28,029 nt of DNA from CAYZPE01 sp964626625. GTDB taxonomy: Bacteria > Patescibacteriota > Minisyncoccia > Phycocordibacterales > CAYZPE01. Positions 1 to 7,101 of this stretch are shown here, one piece after another. The position numbers and the translations under genes were made by a program. The notes below the pieces were generated by a model that was given only the letters and a program-made list of their open reading frames with translations, was not told the origin of the DNA and did no database searches. The first letter of the stretch is position 1. Each line of letters begins with the position of its first letter. The stretch covers positions 1 through 28,029 of the forward strand of contig CAZVFV010000007.1 in the NCBI GenBank assembly GCA_964626625.1. Reading direction: 5' to 3'.

Positions 1-49
1 AAATCCCAAAATATCAGGCAACCTTTTCGAGTCCAAGACCTCATTCATA

Positions 50-75
50 AAATTAAAACCACCCTTTCAGGTGGT
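50..75 (-). terminator. Terminator after tRNA-Ala
   Basis: Read on the minus strand, a 6-bp stem (arms at 58-63 and 70-75, ACCACC/GGTGGT) with a 6-base loop is followed by TTTAATTTT. It lies 14 bases past the 3' end of the tRNA, so it most likely ends that transcript. Nothing recognisable lies in bases 1-50. Confidence 0.75.
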
Positions 76-89
76 CTAATTTTATGATG

Positions 90-162
90 TGGACCCTACA
101 GGACTCGAACCTGCCACCCCCTCATTGCAAATGAGGTGCTCTACCAGATGAGCTAAGGGCCC
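90..162 (-). tRNA. tRNA-Ala (anticodon UGC)
   Basis: The minus strand folds into a full cloverleaf. The acceptor arms are GGGCCCT and AGGGTCC, the D stem is GCTC/GAGC, the anticodon stem is CCTCA/TGAGG around loop TTTGCAA, and the T arm is GCAGG-TTCGAGT-CCTGT. The anticodon is TGC. The acceptor stem has the G3-U70 wobble pair, the main identity element of alanine tRNA, which confirms the assignment. The discriminator base is A at position 90. CCA is not encoded (the next bases read CAT), so it must be added after transcription. Confidence 0.97.
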
Positions 163-178
163 AGTGCTATAAAGGAAA

Positions 179-206
179 ATACTACATTATTTTAGTCTTT
201 TTGCAA
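179..206 (-). promoter_or_regulatory. Promoter of tRNA-Ala
   Basis: On the minus strand a -35 box TTGCAA (201-206) and a -10 box TAGTAT (179-184) are separated by 16 bases. Transcription would start a few bases before the mature tRNA 5' end at 162. Confidence 0.6.
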
Positions 207-244
207 AACTTTTAATACTTCTATAATTACTCTTTTAAAACTTA

Positions 245-272
245 TTGACCAAACCCTTATCCATGCTAACAT
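245..272 (+). promoter_or_regulatory. Promoter of the 315-560 gene
   Basis: TTGACC (245-250), a 16-base spacer and TAACAT (267-272) form a good sigma-70-type promoter, giving a leader of roughly 35 bases before the start codon at 315. Confidence 0.5.
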
Positions 273-314
273 CGATTTTGGATCAAAAAACTTCCTTACT
301 ACTAAGGATATATT

Positions 315-560
315 ATGTCTACTCGACAAATTACCCTACCAAAAGATGTTCGTACATTTCAAAACACAGAAAAAGGTCAGCTCGCACAAACTGGGAAACA
401 TATACCGAAAGGCACAATATTAATAATTTCCGGACCCGTTACTGTGAACTATGATCACAAAGATGACTTAAGAGCTGTATATTTTTCTCTCGATCAAGAA
501 ACCCGCTATATGCTTATTAGTGAAATCGGACTACCCGAGCTTGAAGAGTGGCACAAGTAA
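315..560 (+). CDS. Hypothetical protein, 81 aa
   Basis: I do not recognise this family. It encodes an 81-residue soluble protein without a signal peptide or membrane segment. The central part (about residues 25-55) alternates hydrophobic residues in a way that suggests beta strands, for example GTILIISGPVTV, followed by an acidic, helix-prone C-terminus ending ELEEWHK. The start is supported by AAGGA seven bases upstream of the ATG and by a promoter at 245-272. A strong terminator follows at 576-598, so this is a single-gene unit. An overlapping frame starting at 245 lacks these signals. It belongs to the SD-led class of small genes in this window, unlike the leaderless housekeeping genes. 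Confidence 0.7.
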   Translation: MSTRQITLPKDVRTFQNTEKGQLAQTGKHIPKGTILIISGPVTVNYDHKDDLRAVYFSLDQETRYMLISEIGLPELEEWHK

Positions 561-575
561 GCACTCAAAACACCT

Positions 576-598
576 AGCCCCAACAACGGGGCTTTTTT
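576..598 (+). terminator. Terminator after the 315-560 gene
   Basis: A 6-bp GC-rich stem (AGCCCC at 576-581 with GGGGCT at 588-593) and a 6-base loop are followed by a run of T through 598. It lies 15 bases past the stop codon. Confidence 0.85.
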
Positions 599-655
599 AT
601 TACGACTACAGAGAATATCCCAAAGCTCTACATCAAAATAAAATGAGATAAAAAT

Positions 656-1627
656 TTACTTTCCCATTGCCACGCTTACCAAATGATCTAGAAAATGATT
701 AAACTTACAACCAATAGCCTCTAGTGATTTTGGCAGAAGTGATTCTTCTGTTAAACCTGGAAGTGAGTTTGTCTCAAGTATAAAAATACCCTTCTCTTTA
801 TTCCAGATGAAATCAGATCGAGAATAATGCTTTAAACCCAGTGCTTCATGGGCTCGCATTGCCATATGTTGAATTTCTTTTTTAATCTCTAATGGAAACG
901 GAGCAGGACAAATCTCTTGAGTTTCTCCACCGTACTTTGCTTCGTAATCAAAAAAATCTTTGTGACCAGGTTTAACTATTTCTATCGGCAACAACGGGTA
1001 CACACTCATATTACGAAAAGCTTCAACAACACCACAGGTTGACTCACGTCCTGTTATATATTCTTCAACTAAAGCAGATTCATCTGAAATAAAAACTTCA
1101 TCAAGAGCTCGAGCAAAAGAAGAGAAATCATGAACTAAAGATACTCCAACAGATGAACCTTTACTTATTGGTTTTACAATTACTTTATATGAAAGTGTAT
1201 TATATATATCAAATAATTTTTCTTTGGTCTGACCTTCCTTTAGAAGAACCTGAAATCGAGGAGTTTGTAAACCTGCTTTTTGGAATATTTTTTTTGCAGT
1301 AACTTTATTCATAGCAAGAGCTGAACTAAAAGCCTTTGAACCAGTAAAGGGGATATTAAAATGTTCAAGAATCTTTTGAACCCCACCGTCTTCACCAAAC
1401 TCACCGTGAAGTGCATTAAACACAACATCGAGTTTTCTTAGAATTCGATCCGGACTTCGGGGAACACCATGAATGTGCCACACTCCTTGTTTATCAATAA
1501 AAATATCGTGAGCTTGGTATTTTTCAGGAAGATGTTTCAAAACACTTGCTCCAGTTTTAAGAGAGACCTCAAATTCACTTGATGGCCCCCCTCGTAAAAC
1601 CCCGACGTGTATTTTGTGTGCAAACAT
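656..1627 (-). CDS. ddl: D-alanine--D-alanine ligase
   Basis: ATP-grasp enzyme that joins two D-alanines to make the dipeptide ending the peptidoglycan precursor stem; it acts in the cytoplasm. The protein has 323 residues, normal for the family. Visible signatures are the N-terminal GGPSSEFEVS segment with the substrate-binding Glu, HGEFGEDG around residue 75, the GSSVGVS nucleotide loop near 157, YSRSDF, and the C-terminal metal/substrate motif ETNSLPGLTEESLLP. The gene follows uvrC on the same strand after 49 bases but has its own candidate promoter. A TATACT box ends seven bases before the ATG, so the mRNA is probably leaderless; an AGAGGAG about 16 bases upstream is too far to be a normal SD. 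Confidence 0.96.
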   Translation of the reverse strand: MFAHKIHVGVLRGGPSSEFEVSLKTGASVLKHLPEKYQAHDIFIDKQGVWHIHGVPRSPDRILRKLDVVFNALHGEFGEDGGVQKILEHFNIPFTGSKAFSSALAMNKVTAKKIFQKAGLQTPRFQVLLKEGQTKEKLFDIYNTLSYKVIVKPISKGSSVGVSLVHDFSSFARALDEVFISDESALVEEYITGRESTCGVVEAFRNMSVYPLLPIEIVKPGHKDFFDYEAKYGGETQEICPAPFPLEIKKEIQHMAMRAHEALGLKHYSRSDFIWNKEKGIFILETNSLPGLTEESLLPKSLEAIGCKFNHFLDHLVSVAMGK

Positions 1628-1634
1628 TATCTCT

Positions 1635-1663
1635 AGTATACACTCCTCTTATTTCTCTGTAAT
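1635..1663 (-). promoter_or_regulatory. Promoter of ddl (leaderless type)
   Basis: On the minus strand ATTACA (1658-1663), 17 bases, and TATACT (1635-1640). The -10 box ends 7 bases before the ddl ATG, so the transcript would begin at or next to the start codon. Confidence 0.5.
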
Positions 1664-1676
1664 GGCTAAACGGGGA

Positions 1677-2912
1677 TTATTTAAGTACTTCCCTTTTCTT
1701 CCTATGGAAAGCAATAGCAAAACGATGAGCCTCACTATTTGCAAACACTATCTCTTTCTCTAATGAAGAAACTATTTTTGAATCTCCTAAAAGCTCCCTC
1801 ACCTTATGTTGATCATTCTTAACTGTTGCAACTACTGGAATTTTGATGCCATAGGTATTTAGAATTTTTTCAAAAGCATTTTTTTGCGCCTTACCTCCAT
1901 CAACCACAAAAACTTTAGGTAGTGGCCATTCTGAATGAGCAAGCCTTCTTTCCAAAATTTCTTTGAGTGCGGGAACATCCCCACTTCCCGCTTCCTTAAT
2001 ATTAAATTTTCGATAGTCAGTTTTTTTAGCTTCACCGTCTTCAATCACAACCATAACCCCTACTACATCTTTTTGAGCCATATGTGCAATGTCATAGGCT
2101 TCTATACGAATAGTGATACCTGAAGTAACCTTGTTTTCTTTTATAAGGGCGACATCTTGAATGTGATCGAGTGCAAATATTTTTCTTTTTATTTCTTGAG
2201 CTTTTTCAAATTCTTGTTTATGAGCAGATTCTTTCATATCTTTCACAAGTTCACGTTTTAGAGTCTTTTTCTTGCCCTCAAAGAAAAGTTTTAAATTTCG
2301 AATAGTTTTGGCGTATTCTTTTTTCGCATCTTCATCACTACTTTCTGGTGATAAACCAAGCTGTCTATAAAAACGTTCTCCGCTAGAACTTTTTGATTTT
2401 TCATCATGAAATGGGAAAATCTTGCGAACAATTCTAAGTGCTTCAACAAGCTCTCGTCCATGAGGAAAAGGTCCGTAGATAACCTTGAACTTTAAGCCTA
2501 CCTGTCCGGTAGGCAGGCTTTTAGCTTTTAACTTAGAATCAAGATCTCTACCACGAATCATAAGTATTCTCGGAAAATCCTCTTTTGTAATAACTACATA
2601 GTTAAAACTCTTATTGTCTTTTTCTTTTGTATTATAAAGTGGCTGATGTTTTTTAATAAGACTCGCTTCAAGAATAAGCGCCTCGAGGACTGAATCTGTT
2701 TTTTGAAATGCAATATCTTCTGCCTCCAAAACCATTTTTGCAATGAGTGGACTTCGAACAAACTGAATGTCAGACACGAAATAACTTCTCACTCGATCAC
2801 GAAGTGAGGTTGCTTTGCCTATATATAAGATTTTTCCAGAATTATCTTTAAACAAATATACACCTGGTTCATCTGGAAGCTTTGAAATTGTTTCTTTAAG
2901 GTCTATTGACAT
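1677..2912 (-). CDS. uvrC: UvrABC system protein C (excinuclease subunit), short form
   Basis: Nuclease subunit that cuts damaged DNA on both sides of a lesion after UvrA and UvrB load it. I place the start at 2912 (MSIDLKET...), not at the in-frame ATG at 2948, because a promoter -10 box (TATAAT, 2925-2930) lies between them. The protein has 411 residues against about 600 in E. coli. It shows the GIY-YIG nuclease (GVY near 18, LYIGKA near 30), a UVR helix pair (about 220-260), and the RNase H-like nuclease (YDIAH, VVDGG, HRFAIAFHRKKRE). It ends there: the C-terminal helix-hairpin-helix domain is absent, and the 49 bases before ddl cannot encode it. Residues 131-140 (SLPTGQVGL) are encoded by a REP-like palindrome. 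Confidence 0.95.
   Translation of the reverse strand: MSIDLKETISKLPDEPGVYLFKDNSGKILYIGKATSLRDRVRSYFVSDIQFVRSPLIAKMVLEAEDIAFQKTDSVLEALILEASLIKKHQPLYNTKEKDNKSFNYVVITKEDFPRILMIRGRDLDSKLKAKSLPTGQVGLKFKVIYGPFPHGRELVEALRIVRKIFPFHDEKSKSSSGERFYRQLGLSPESSDEDAKKEYAKTIRNLKLFFEGKKKTLKRELVKDMKESAHKQEFEKAQEIKRKIFALDHIQDVALIKENKVTSGITIRIEAYDIAHMAQKDVVGVMVVIEDGEAKKTDYRKFNIKEAGSGDVPALKEILERRLAHSEWPLPKVFVVDGGKAQKNAFEKILNTYGIKIPVVATVKNDQHKVRELLGDSKIVSSLEKEIVFANSEAHRFAIAFHRKKREVLK
2494..2520. repeat. REP-like palindrome inside uvrC
   Basis: An imperfect inverted repeat with arms AAGCCTACCT and AGGCAGGCTT (one A/C mismatch) around a TCCGG-centred loop. It is read in frame within uvrC and encodes about nine residues that homologous UvrC proteins lack at this position, just before the conserved YGPF segment. 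Its GC content is well above that of the surrounding gene. Confidence 0.55.
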
Positions 2913-2934
2913 AAGGTGCTGAGTATTATATTTT
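2906..2934 (+). promoter_or_regulatory. Promoter of the 2975-3253 gene
   Basis: TTGACA (2906-2911), a perfect -35 box that overlaps the uvrC start codon, then 17 bases and TATTTT (2929-2934). It would give a leader of about 35 bases that contains the SD of the downstream gene. It lies back to back with, and interleaved into, the uvrC promoter. Confidence 0.55.
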
Positions 2935-2953
2935 GTTATACAGATCAACGCAA
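2925..2953 (-). promoter_or_regulatory. Promoter of uvrC (leaderless type)
   Basis: On the minus strand TTGCGT (2948-2953), 17 bases, and a perfect TATAAT (2925-2930). The -10 ends 12 bases before the uvrC ATG at 2912, giving a leader of only about five bases. No SD is visible. Confidence 0.6.
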
Positions 2954-2974
2954 CCCCTTTTAGGAGTGTTTATT

Positions 2975-3253
2975 ATGTTCTTATTTAGTCGGAAAACTAA
3001 GTCAACAGTAGAATGTCGAGTAATCGGACAGCTCACAGAAAAACTTGAATCTGTCATAAATGACGGAACAATCTACGAAAAAGATGCGGCTGGGACGAAG
3101 AGGGTCTCTAAAGAAGGCAGAGGTCTCATACTCAGATTAAGTATGCTATGTGGACATTCAGTTGATATGAAAACGGCTCTTGATACCCTTCAACAGGATC
3201 CTTCCCATGTCTTGGAACGCGCAAGAGAAAGAATACTTGAATTAGCAGCTTAG
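2975..3253 (+). CDS. Hypothetical protein, 92 aa
   Basis: Unknown small soluble protein beginning MFLFSRKTKSTVE. I chose the ATG at 2975 because AGGAG lies eight bases upstream; an earlier in-frame ATG at 2933 falls on the promoter -10 and has no SD. The sequence looks mainly helical, with a basic patch (KRVSKEGRG, residues 42-50) and a C-terminal helix rich in Glu and Arg (SHVLERARERILELAA). It has no Cys-based metal motif and no membrane segment. It is divergent from uvrC, with overlapping promoters, and is followed by a strong terminator, so it is a one-gene unit. No function can be assigned. Confidence 0.7.
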   Translation: MFLFSRKTKSTVECRVIGQLTEKLESVINDGTIYEKDAAGTKRVSKEGRGLILRLSMLCGHSVDMKTALDTLQQDPSHVLERARERILELAA

Positions 3254-3285
3254 AAAGTTCTGTTAAGTCCAGAATGAAATTCAAA

Positions 3286-3309
3286 ACCGAGCTCGTGCTC
3301 GGTTTTTTT
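3286..3309 (+). terminator. Terminator after the 2975-3253 gene
   Basis: A perfect 7-bp stem (ACCGAGC 3286-3292, GCTCGGT 3297-3303) with loop TCGT, followed by seven T. Confidence 0.9.
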
Positions 3310-3394
3310 ATGTATCTTTTAAGATTTTCTCCTTAGTGATAGTATTTAATACGGCGTACATTTACTTTTTGCAATTTTTCAAGGGAGCTTTTCC

Positions 3395-3712
3395 ATGGAC
3401 GGAGTGCGTTCAAAAATAGAAGAACTTATAAATCCGAATCCGAAGAAAGTAATGTGGGAACTTATGGAAGCGGAAGCTGTTTTAGAGAGTATGAAGCGTT
3501 TATTACAGGAAAACGGAAAGTTTTTTTTGAGTAACCACAAAGGAACCCTGACTCAAGCAGCGCTACAAAAAATCTCATTTATTTGTAGTACACTTCAATG
3601 GAAAATTTCTGAAATTAGTGACCTGAGGCAGGCGGGACGTTTCATTTGCGAGGCAGAAAATGAAATACAGAAGAGAGGTAAAAAATTGCCTGAAGATGAA
3701 GATGGACTATAA
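3395..3712 (+). CDS. Hypothetical protein, 105 aa
   Basis: Unknown small protein, predicted almost entirely helical and charged (MDGVRSKIEELINPNPKKVM at the start, ending GKKLPEDEDGL). It has two Cys but no metal motif, no signal peptide and no membrane segment. The start is well supported by AGGGAG seven bases before the ATG. A long hairpin at 3722-3766 follows the stop codon by about ten bases and probably ends the transcript. Together with the 2975-3253 gene it forms a run of small SD-led plus-strand genes wedged between uvrC and uvrA. A shorter frame beginning at 3660 overlaps its end and runs through the hairpin, so I do not call it. Confidence 0.68.
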   Translation: MDGVRSKIEELINPNPKKVMWELMEAEAVLESMKRLLQENGKFFLSNHKGTLTQAALQKISFICSTLQWKISEISDLRQAGRFICEAENEIQKRGKKLPEDEDGL

Positions 3713-3721
3713 ACACACACC

Positions 3722-3766
3722 AACCCAGTACTTACTTACTCTCGTAGAGCAAGTAAGTACTGGGTT
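3722..3766 (+). terminator. Long hairpin, probable terminator
   Basis: A perfect 16-bp inverted repeat (arms 3722-3737 and 3751-3766, AACCCAGTACTTACTT and its complement). The 13-base loop contains a further 4-bp stem (CTCT-CGT-AGAG), so about 20 bp can pair with one mismatch. It is followed by TTATT, a poor T-tract. It most likely ends the 3395-3712 transcript; another role is possible. Confidence 0.55.
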
Positions 3767-3944
3767 TTATTGCGATTGCGAAGAATACCTCGAAGCAGAG
3801 CTTCGGGGTTTGATCCGCAAGTACAAAAAGAATCGGCGGAGCCAATACTCCTGCAACAAAGTTTTCCTTGTTGCATCGCCTAATAACTCATCTATTGCAG
3901 TAAGGCTAGGACGAAGCAAAACTTTATTGTAATTATAGTAAATT
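3767..3944. repeat. Gene-free stretch with two REP-like hairpins
   Basis: No gene is supported here. Two strong hairpins stand out: a 10-bp stem with a 3-base loop at 3787-3809 (arms ACCTCGAAGC and GCTTCGGGGT), and an 8-bp stem at 3852-3875 (TGCAACAA/TTGTTGCA) that is itself enclosed by GGCG...CGCC (near 3835 and 3877). Neither is followed by a T-run on either strand, so they do not look like ordinary terminators. The stretch is richer in GC than the flanking genes. It may be a palindromic repeat element, a small structured RNA, or debris. Confidence 0.4.
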
Positions 3945-6566
3945 TTATCTCTCCTTCAAAACTCTTTTCAAATACTCACCTGTATACGAACCCTTTGTGT
4001 TCGCAACCTGCTCTGGAGTACCTTTTGCAACAACCTTACCTCCACCTTCACCACCATGAGGACCAATATCTACAACGTAATCTGTAGATTTTATAATATC
4101 CATATTATGTTCAATAACGAGTACGGTATTTCCCTTATCAACAAGTTTTTGAAGTATTTCAATAAGTTTTTTTACATCTTCATAATGAAGTCCTATTGTA
4201 GGCTCATCTAAAAGATAAATAGTTTTTTGAATATGAGGACGATACAGTTCTGAAGAAACCTTAACACGCTGGGCTTCTCCACCAGAAAGTGTTGTTGCCG
4301 ACTGACCAAGTTGTAAATAATCGAGCCCTACTTCAGAAAGAGTTTTAAATCTATCGTAAATGGCTGGAATATCTTCAAAGAAAACAAGAGCTTCCTCAAC
4401 TGTCATTTTCAATACCTCGTATATGTTTTTATTTTTATAGGTTACTTCAAGTGTTTCTTTGGTGAAGCGTTTACCCTGACAGAGATCACACGGAACATAC
4501 ACAGTTGGCAAAAAATGCATTTCAACTGCAATTGTTCCATTACCCTGACAAGTCTCACATCGCCCACCTTTTACGTTAAAAGAAAATCTATTAGCTCTCC
4601 AACCACGCGCTCGAGCTTCGGATGTCTCAGCAAATAACTCACGGATAAATGTAAAAGCCCCTGTATATGTTGCAGGATTCGAGCGGGGAGTTCTACCAAT
4701 TGGAGACTGATCAATCAAAATCGAACGACCAAGATATTCTGTACCTGTAAAAGATGTACAGTTAAACACTTCTGCAGAGCGATATTTTCTATCAAACCGA
4801 GCCTGAAGATTTTTATGTAGAATCTCATATACAAATGAAGATTTTCCTGAACCAGAAACACCTGTCACCGCAATAAATTTTCCAAGAGGAATTGAAATAT
4901 TTAAATTTTTAATATTAAATATTTTTCCACCGGCAATTTTAATATCTCCCTTGTCAGAGCCTCGTCTTTTTTCAGGAATTGCAATCTTCTTATCACCTCG
5001 TAAATAATCAAGCGTTACTGATTCGGAAGTATTTTTCTTTGCGGTCAAAAGATCTTCAAGCCATCCAGAAACAACAATATTACCTCCGTGAATTCCAGCC
5101 CCAGGACCAATATCAACAAGAAAATCTGAAGCGAATATAGTATCTTCATCATGTTCAACAACAATGATTGTATTTCCCAAATCTCGAAGATTGAGAAGGG
5201 TTTTAATAAGTCGGTCATTATCCCTTGAGTGGAGTCCTATAGTCGGCTCATCAAGTACATAGAGCGCTCCAACGAGCCCAGAGCCCAACTGACTAGCAAG
5301 CCTGATACGCTGAGCTTCTCCACCAGAAAGTGTATGAGCTCGTCTATTTAAAGATAAGTATTCGATACCAACATTCTTCATGAATTCCAATCGAGAAACA
5401 ATTTCTTTTACAATCACTTTTGAAATTTCCTTTTCTCTTGAGGTTAATTCGAGATTTTTAAAAAACTCATCAGAATGTTCGATAGATAGCGCAACAAGAT
5501 CGACAATATTTTTATTACCAACAAACACATGAAGGGCTTCTGGTCTTAAACGGGCGCCATTACAAACAGGACAAACTTCTTTCCCAAAAAAATATTTAGT
5601 ACCTAGACCATTACAGTCAGGACACGCTCCGTATGGTGAATTAAATGAAAAAAGTCTCGGTTCAATTTCAGGATATGAATATCCATCTTTTGGACATGAA
5701 AACTTTGAAGACATAAGGAACCGTTCATCTTCCTCAGTTTTTTGCTTTGACATGTCACGCCAACCAATCTCAACCAAACCTTCCGCTTCTTGAAGTGATT
5801 TTTCTAAAGCCTCTGAAAGACGCTCCATAACATCTTTTGTCTTAGCTTCAAAATCAAAAATATTAATTGAATCAACAAGTACAGAGATACTGTGTCGTTT
5901 AGTTTTTGTAAGTTCAATACGTTCACGAAGTTTATGTCGCTTACCATCAACTAAAACATCGGAATATCCCTTACCTAAAAGATCGTATAAAAGCTGGTAA
6001 TACTCACCTTTTCTGCCTCGCACAAGTGGTGCAAAGATTTCAATATAAAATGGAATAGGAATATTTTTAACAACTTTTTTTAATTCCTTTGTTTTTGTTG
6101 CTATTTTTTCAAGAACAAAATTCTTTATTTCTTCGTTGGAAAGTCTTTTTATTTCATCTCCACACGTTAAACAATGAGGTTTACCAATACGCGCATAGAG
6201 AATTCTTAAATAGTCATAAATTTCAGTAATAGTTGCCACAGTTGAACGTGGATTATTTGAACGAGATTTCTGATCGATAGAAATTGCTGGTGATAGTCCA
6301 ACAATCTCATCGACGTCCGGCTTCTGCATTGTATTTAAAAACTGTCGAGCATACGAAGAGAGTGACTCAACATACCGTCTTTGTCCCTCAGCAAAAATAG
6401 TATCGAAAGCAAGTGATGATTTTCCTGAACCAGAAAGACCTGTGAAAACAACCATCTTATTTCGAGGCATTTCAACGGTAATATCTTTAAGGTTATGTGT
6501 TCGAGCACCCTTTACGATAAGTAATTCTGGATCCCCGTTCTTTTTTATTTTTTTTGATTCAGACAT
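3945..6566 (-). CDS. uvrA: UvrABC system protein A (damage-recognition ATPase)
   Basis: Dimeric ABC-type ATPase that scans DNA for bulky lesions and loads UvrB. It has 873 residues, somewhat shorter than the 940 of E. coli. Both ATPase modules are complete: Walker A GLSGSGKSS near 43 and GVSGSGKSS in the second half; signatures LSGGEAQRIRLASQL and LSGGEAQRVKVSSEL; Walker B YVLDEPTIGLH and YLLDEPTIGLH. The second zinc module is present (CETCQGNG...CDLCQGK). In the N-terminal zinc finger the first pair reads CPKD instead of CPxC while CPDC follows, so one zinc ligand is changed to Asp. The SD is weak (GGGGA before ATG). A terminator separates it from the response regulator upstream. Confidence 0.97.
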   Translation of the reverse strand: MSESKKIKKNGDPELLIVKGARTHNLKDITVEMPRNKMVVFTGLSGSGKSSLAFDTIFAEGQRRYVESLSSYARQFLNTMQKPDVDEIVGLSPAISIDQKSRSNNPRSTVATITEIYDYLRILYARIGKPHCLTCGDEIKRLSNEEIKNFVLEKIATKTKELKKVVKNIPIPFYIEIFAPLVRGRKGEYYQLLYDLLGKGYSDVLVDGKRHKLRERIELTKTKRHSISVLVDSINIFDFEAKTKDVMERLSEALEKSLQEAEGLVEIGWRDMSKQKTEEDERFLMSSKFSCPKDGYSYPEIEPRLFSFNSPYGACPDCNGLGTKYFFGKEVCPVCNGARLRPEALHVFVGNKNIVDLVALSIEHSDEFFKNLELTSREKEISKVIVKEIVSRLEFMKNVGIEYLSLNRRAHTLSGGEAQRIRLASQLGSGLVGALYVLDEPTIGLHSRDNDRLIKTLLNLRDLGNTIIVVEHDEDTIFASDFLVDIGPGAGIHGGNIVVSGWLEDLLTAKKNTSESVTLDYLRGDKKIAIPEKRRGSDKGDIKIAGGKIFNIKNLNISIPLGKFIAVTGVSGSGKSSFVYEILHKNLQARFDRKYRSAEVFNCTSFTGTEYLGRSILIDQSPIGRTPRSNPATYTGAFTFIRELFAETSEARARGWRANRFSFNVKGGRCETCQGNGTIAVEMHFLPTVYVPCDLCQGKRFTKETLEVTYKNKNIYEVLKMTVEEALVFFEDIPAIYDRFKTLSEVGLDYLQLGQSATTLSGGEAQRVKVSSELYRPHIQKTIYLLDEPTIGLHYEDVKKLIEILQKLVDKGNTVLVIEHNMDIIKSTDYVVDIGPHGGEGGGKVVAKGTPEQVANTKGSYTGEYLKRVLKER

Positions 6567-6629
6567 AGAAATTTCCCCGCGGATTACTCCTTAGGGGTAT
6601 ATAACAATATAACGTATCTATCATACAAT

Positions 6630-6657
6630 AAAAAAACCGACCCCACAAGGAGTCGGC
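6630..6657 (-). terminator. Terminator after the response regulator
   Basis: On the minus strand a stem of CCGAC/GTCGG extended by two further C-G pairs past a mismatch, then seven T. It lies directly after the response-regulator stop codon and separates that operon from uvrA. The reverse orientation also has T after the stem, so it may work both ways. Confidence 0.85.
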
Positions 6658-6664
6658 TTTTTAT

Positions 6665-7057
6665 TTAGATATGGAGCGCACTCGCTATCTCATCTATAAT
6701 TTCATTCGGCACAATAGTTGCCTTTACGATAAATTTAAGAGCACCAAGTGAAAGTCCTTTTTGAATATCTTCTCTTGAACTTAAGTTTGAAAAGAGAATA
6801 ACTGGAATATGCATTAATTTTGGATCTTTTTTGATTGTTTCTAATACCTTAAAACCATCTGCTTTTGGTAGTAGAACATCAAGAACTACAACATCAGGAA
6901 GCTCTGTAGCAACGATATTAATAGCTTCTTCACCATCCATAGCACGAATAACTGTTGCTCCGTTATTGGAAATTACTTTAGCTACAACGTCGCCGAGAAG
7001 CTGGTCGTCTTCGACCCACATAACTTTCTTACCACTTAATTTTTGTTCAGGATTCAT
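6665..7057 (-). CDS. Single-domain response regulator (CheY-like)
   Basis: A stand-alone receiver domain of 130 residues, without an output domain. All catalytic residues are visible: acidic pocket D17-D18, phospho-acceptor D60 in VVVLDVLLPKADG, S90 in LFSNLSS, and K112 in FIVKAT. It is probably phosphorylated by the histidine kinase just upstream on the same strand (44 bases away) and would act by protein-protein contact rather than DNA binding. No SD is present; a TATAAT box ends six bases before the ATG, suggesting an additional leaderless transcript. A second TATAAT with a TTTACC -35 box lies further upstream (near 7090-7120). A terminator follows. Confidence 0.93.
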   Translation of the reverse strand: MNPEQKLSGKKVMWVEDDQLLGDVVAKVISNNGATVIRAMDGEEAINIVATELPDVVVLDVLLPKADGFKVLETIKKDPKLMHIPVILFSNLSSREDIQKGLSLGALKFIVKATIVPNEIIDEIASALHI

Positions 7058-7101
7058 AGTCTTATTATATACTTATCTTAATACGTGAGTCTATTATAGC
7101 A

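Noticed and set aside
245..454. A 69-codon frame overlapping the 315-560 gene
   Set aside because: It starts on the promoter -35 box with a non-ATG codon and has no SD; the 315 frame has promoter, SD and terminator.
2933..2977. Upstream ATG for the 92-residue gene
   Set aside because: It falls inside the promoter -10 region and lacks an SD, while the ATG at 2975 has AGGAG at the right distance.
3660..3932. A 90-codon plus-strand frame overlapping the end of the 3395-3712 gene
   Set aside because: It runs through the 16-bp hairpin and the REP-like hairpins, has no SD, and its protein has no recognisable pattern.
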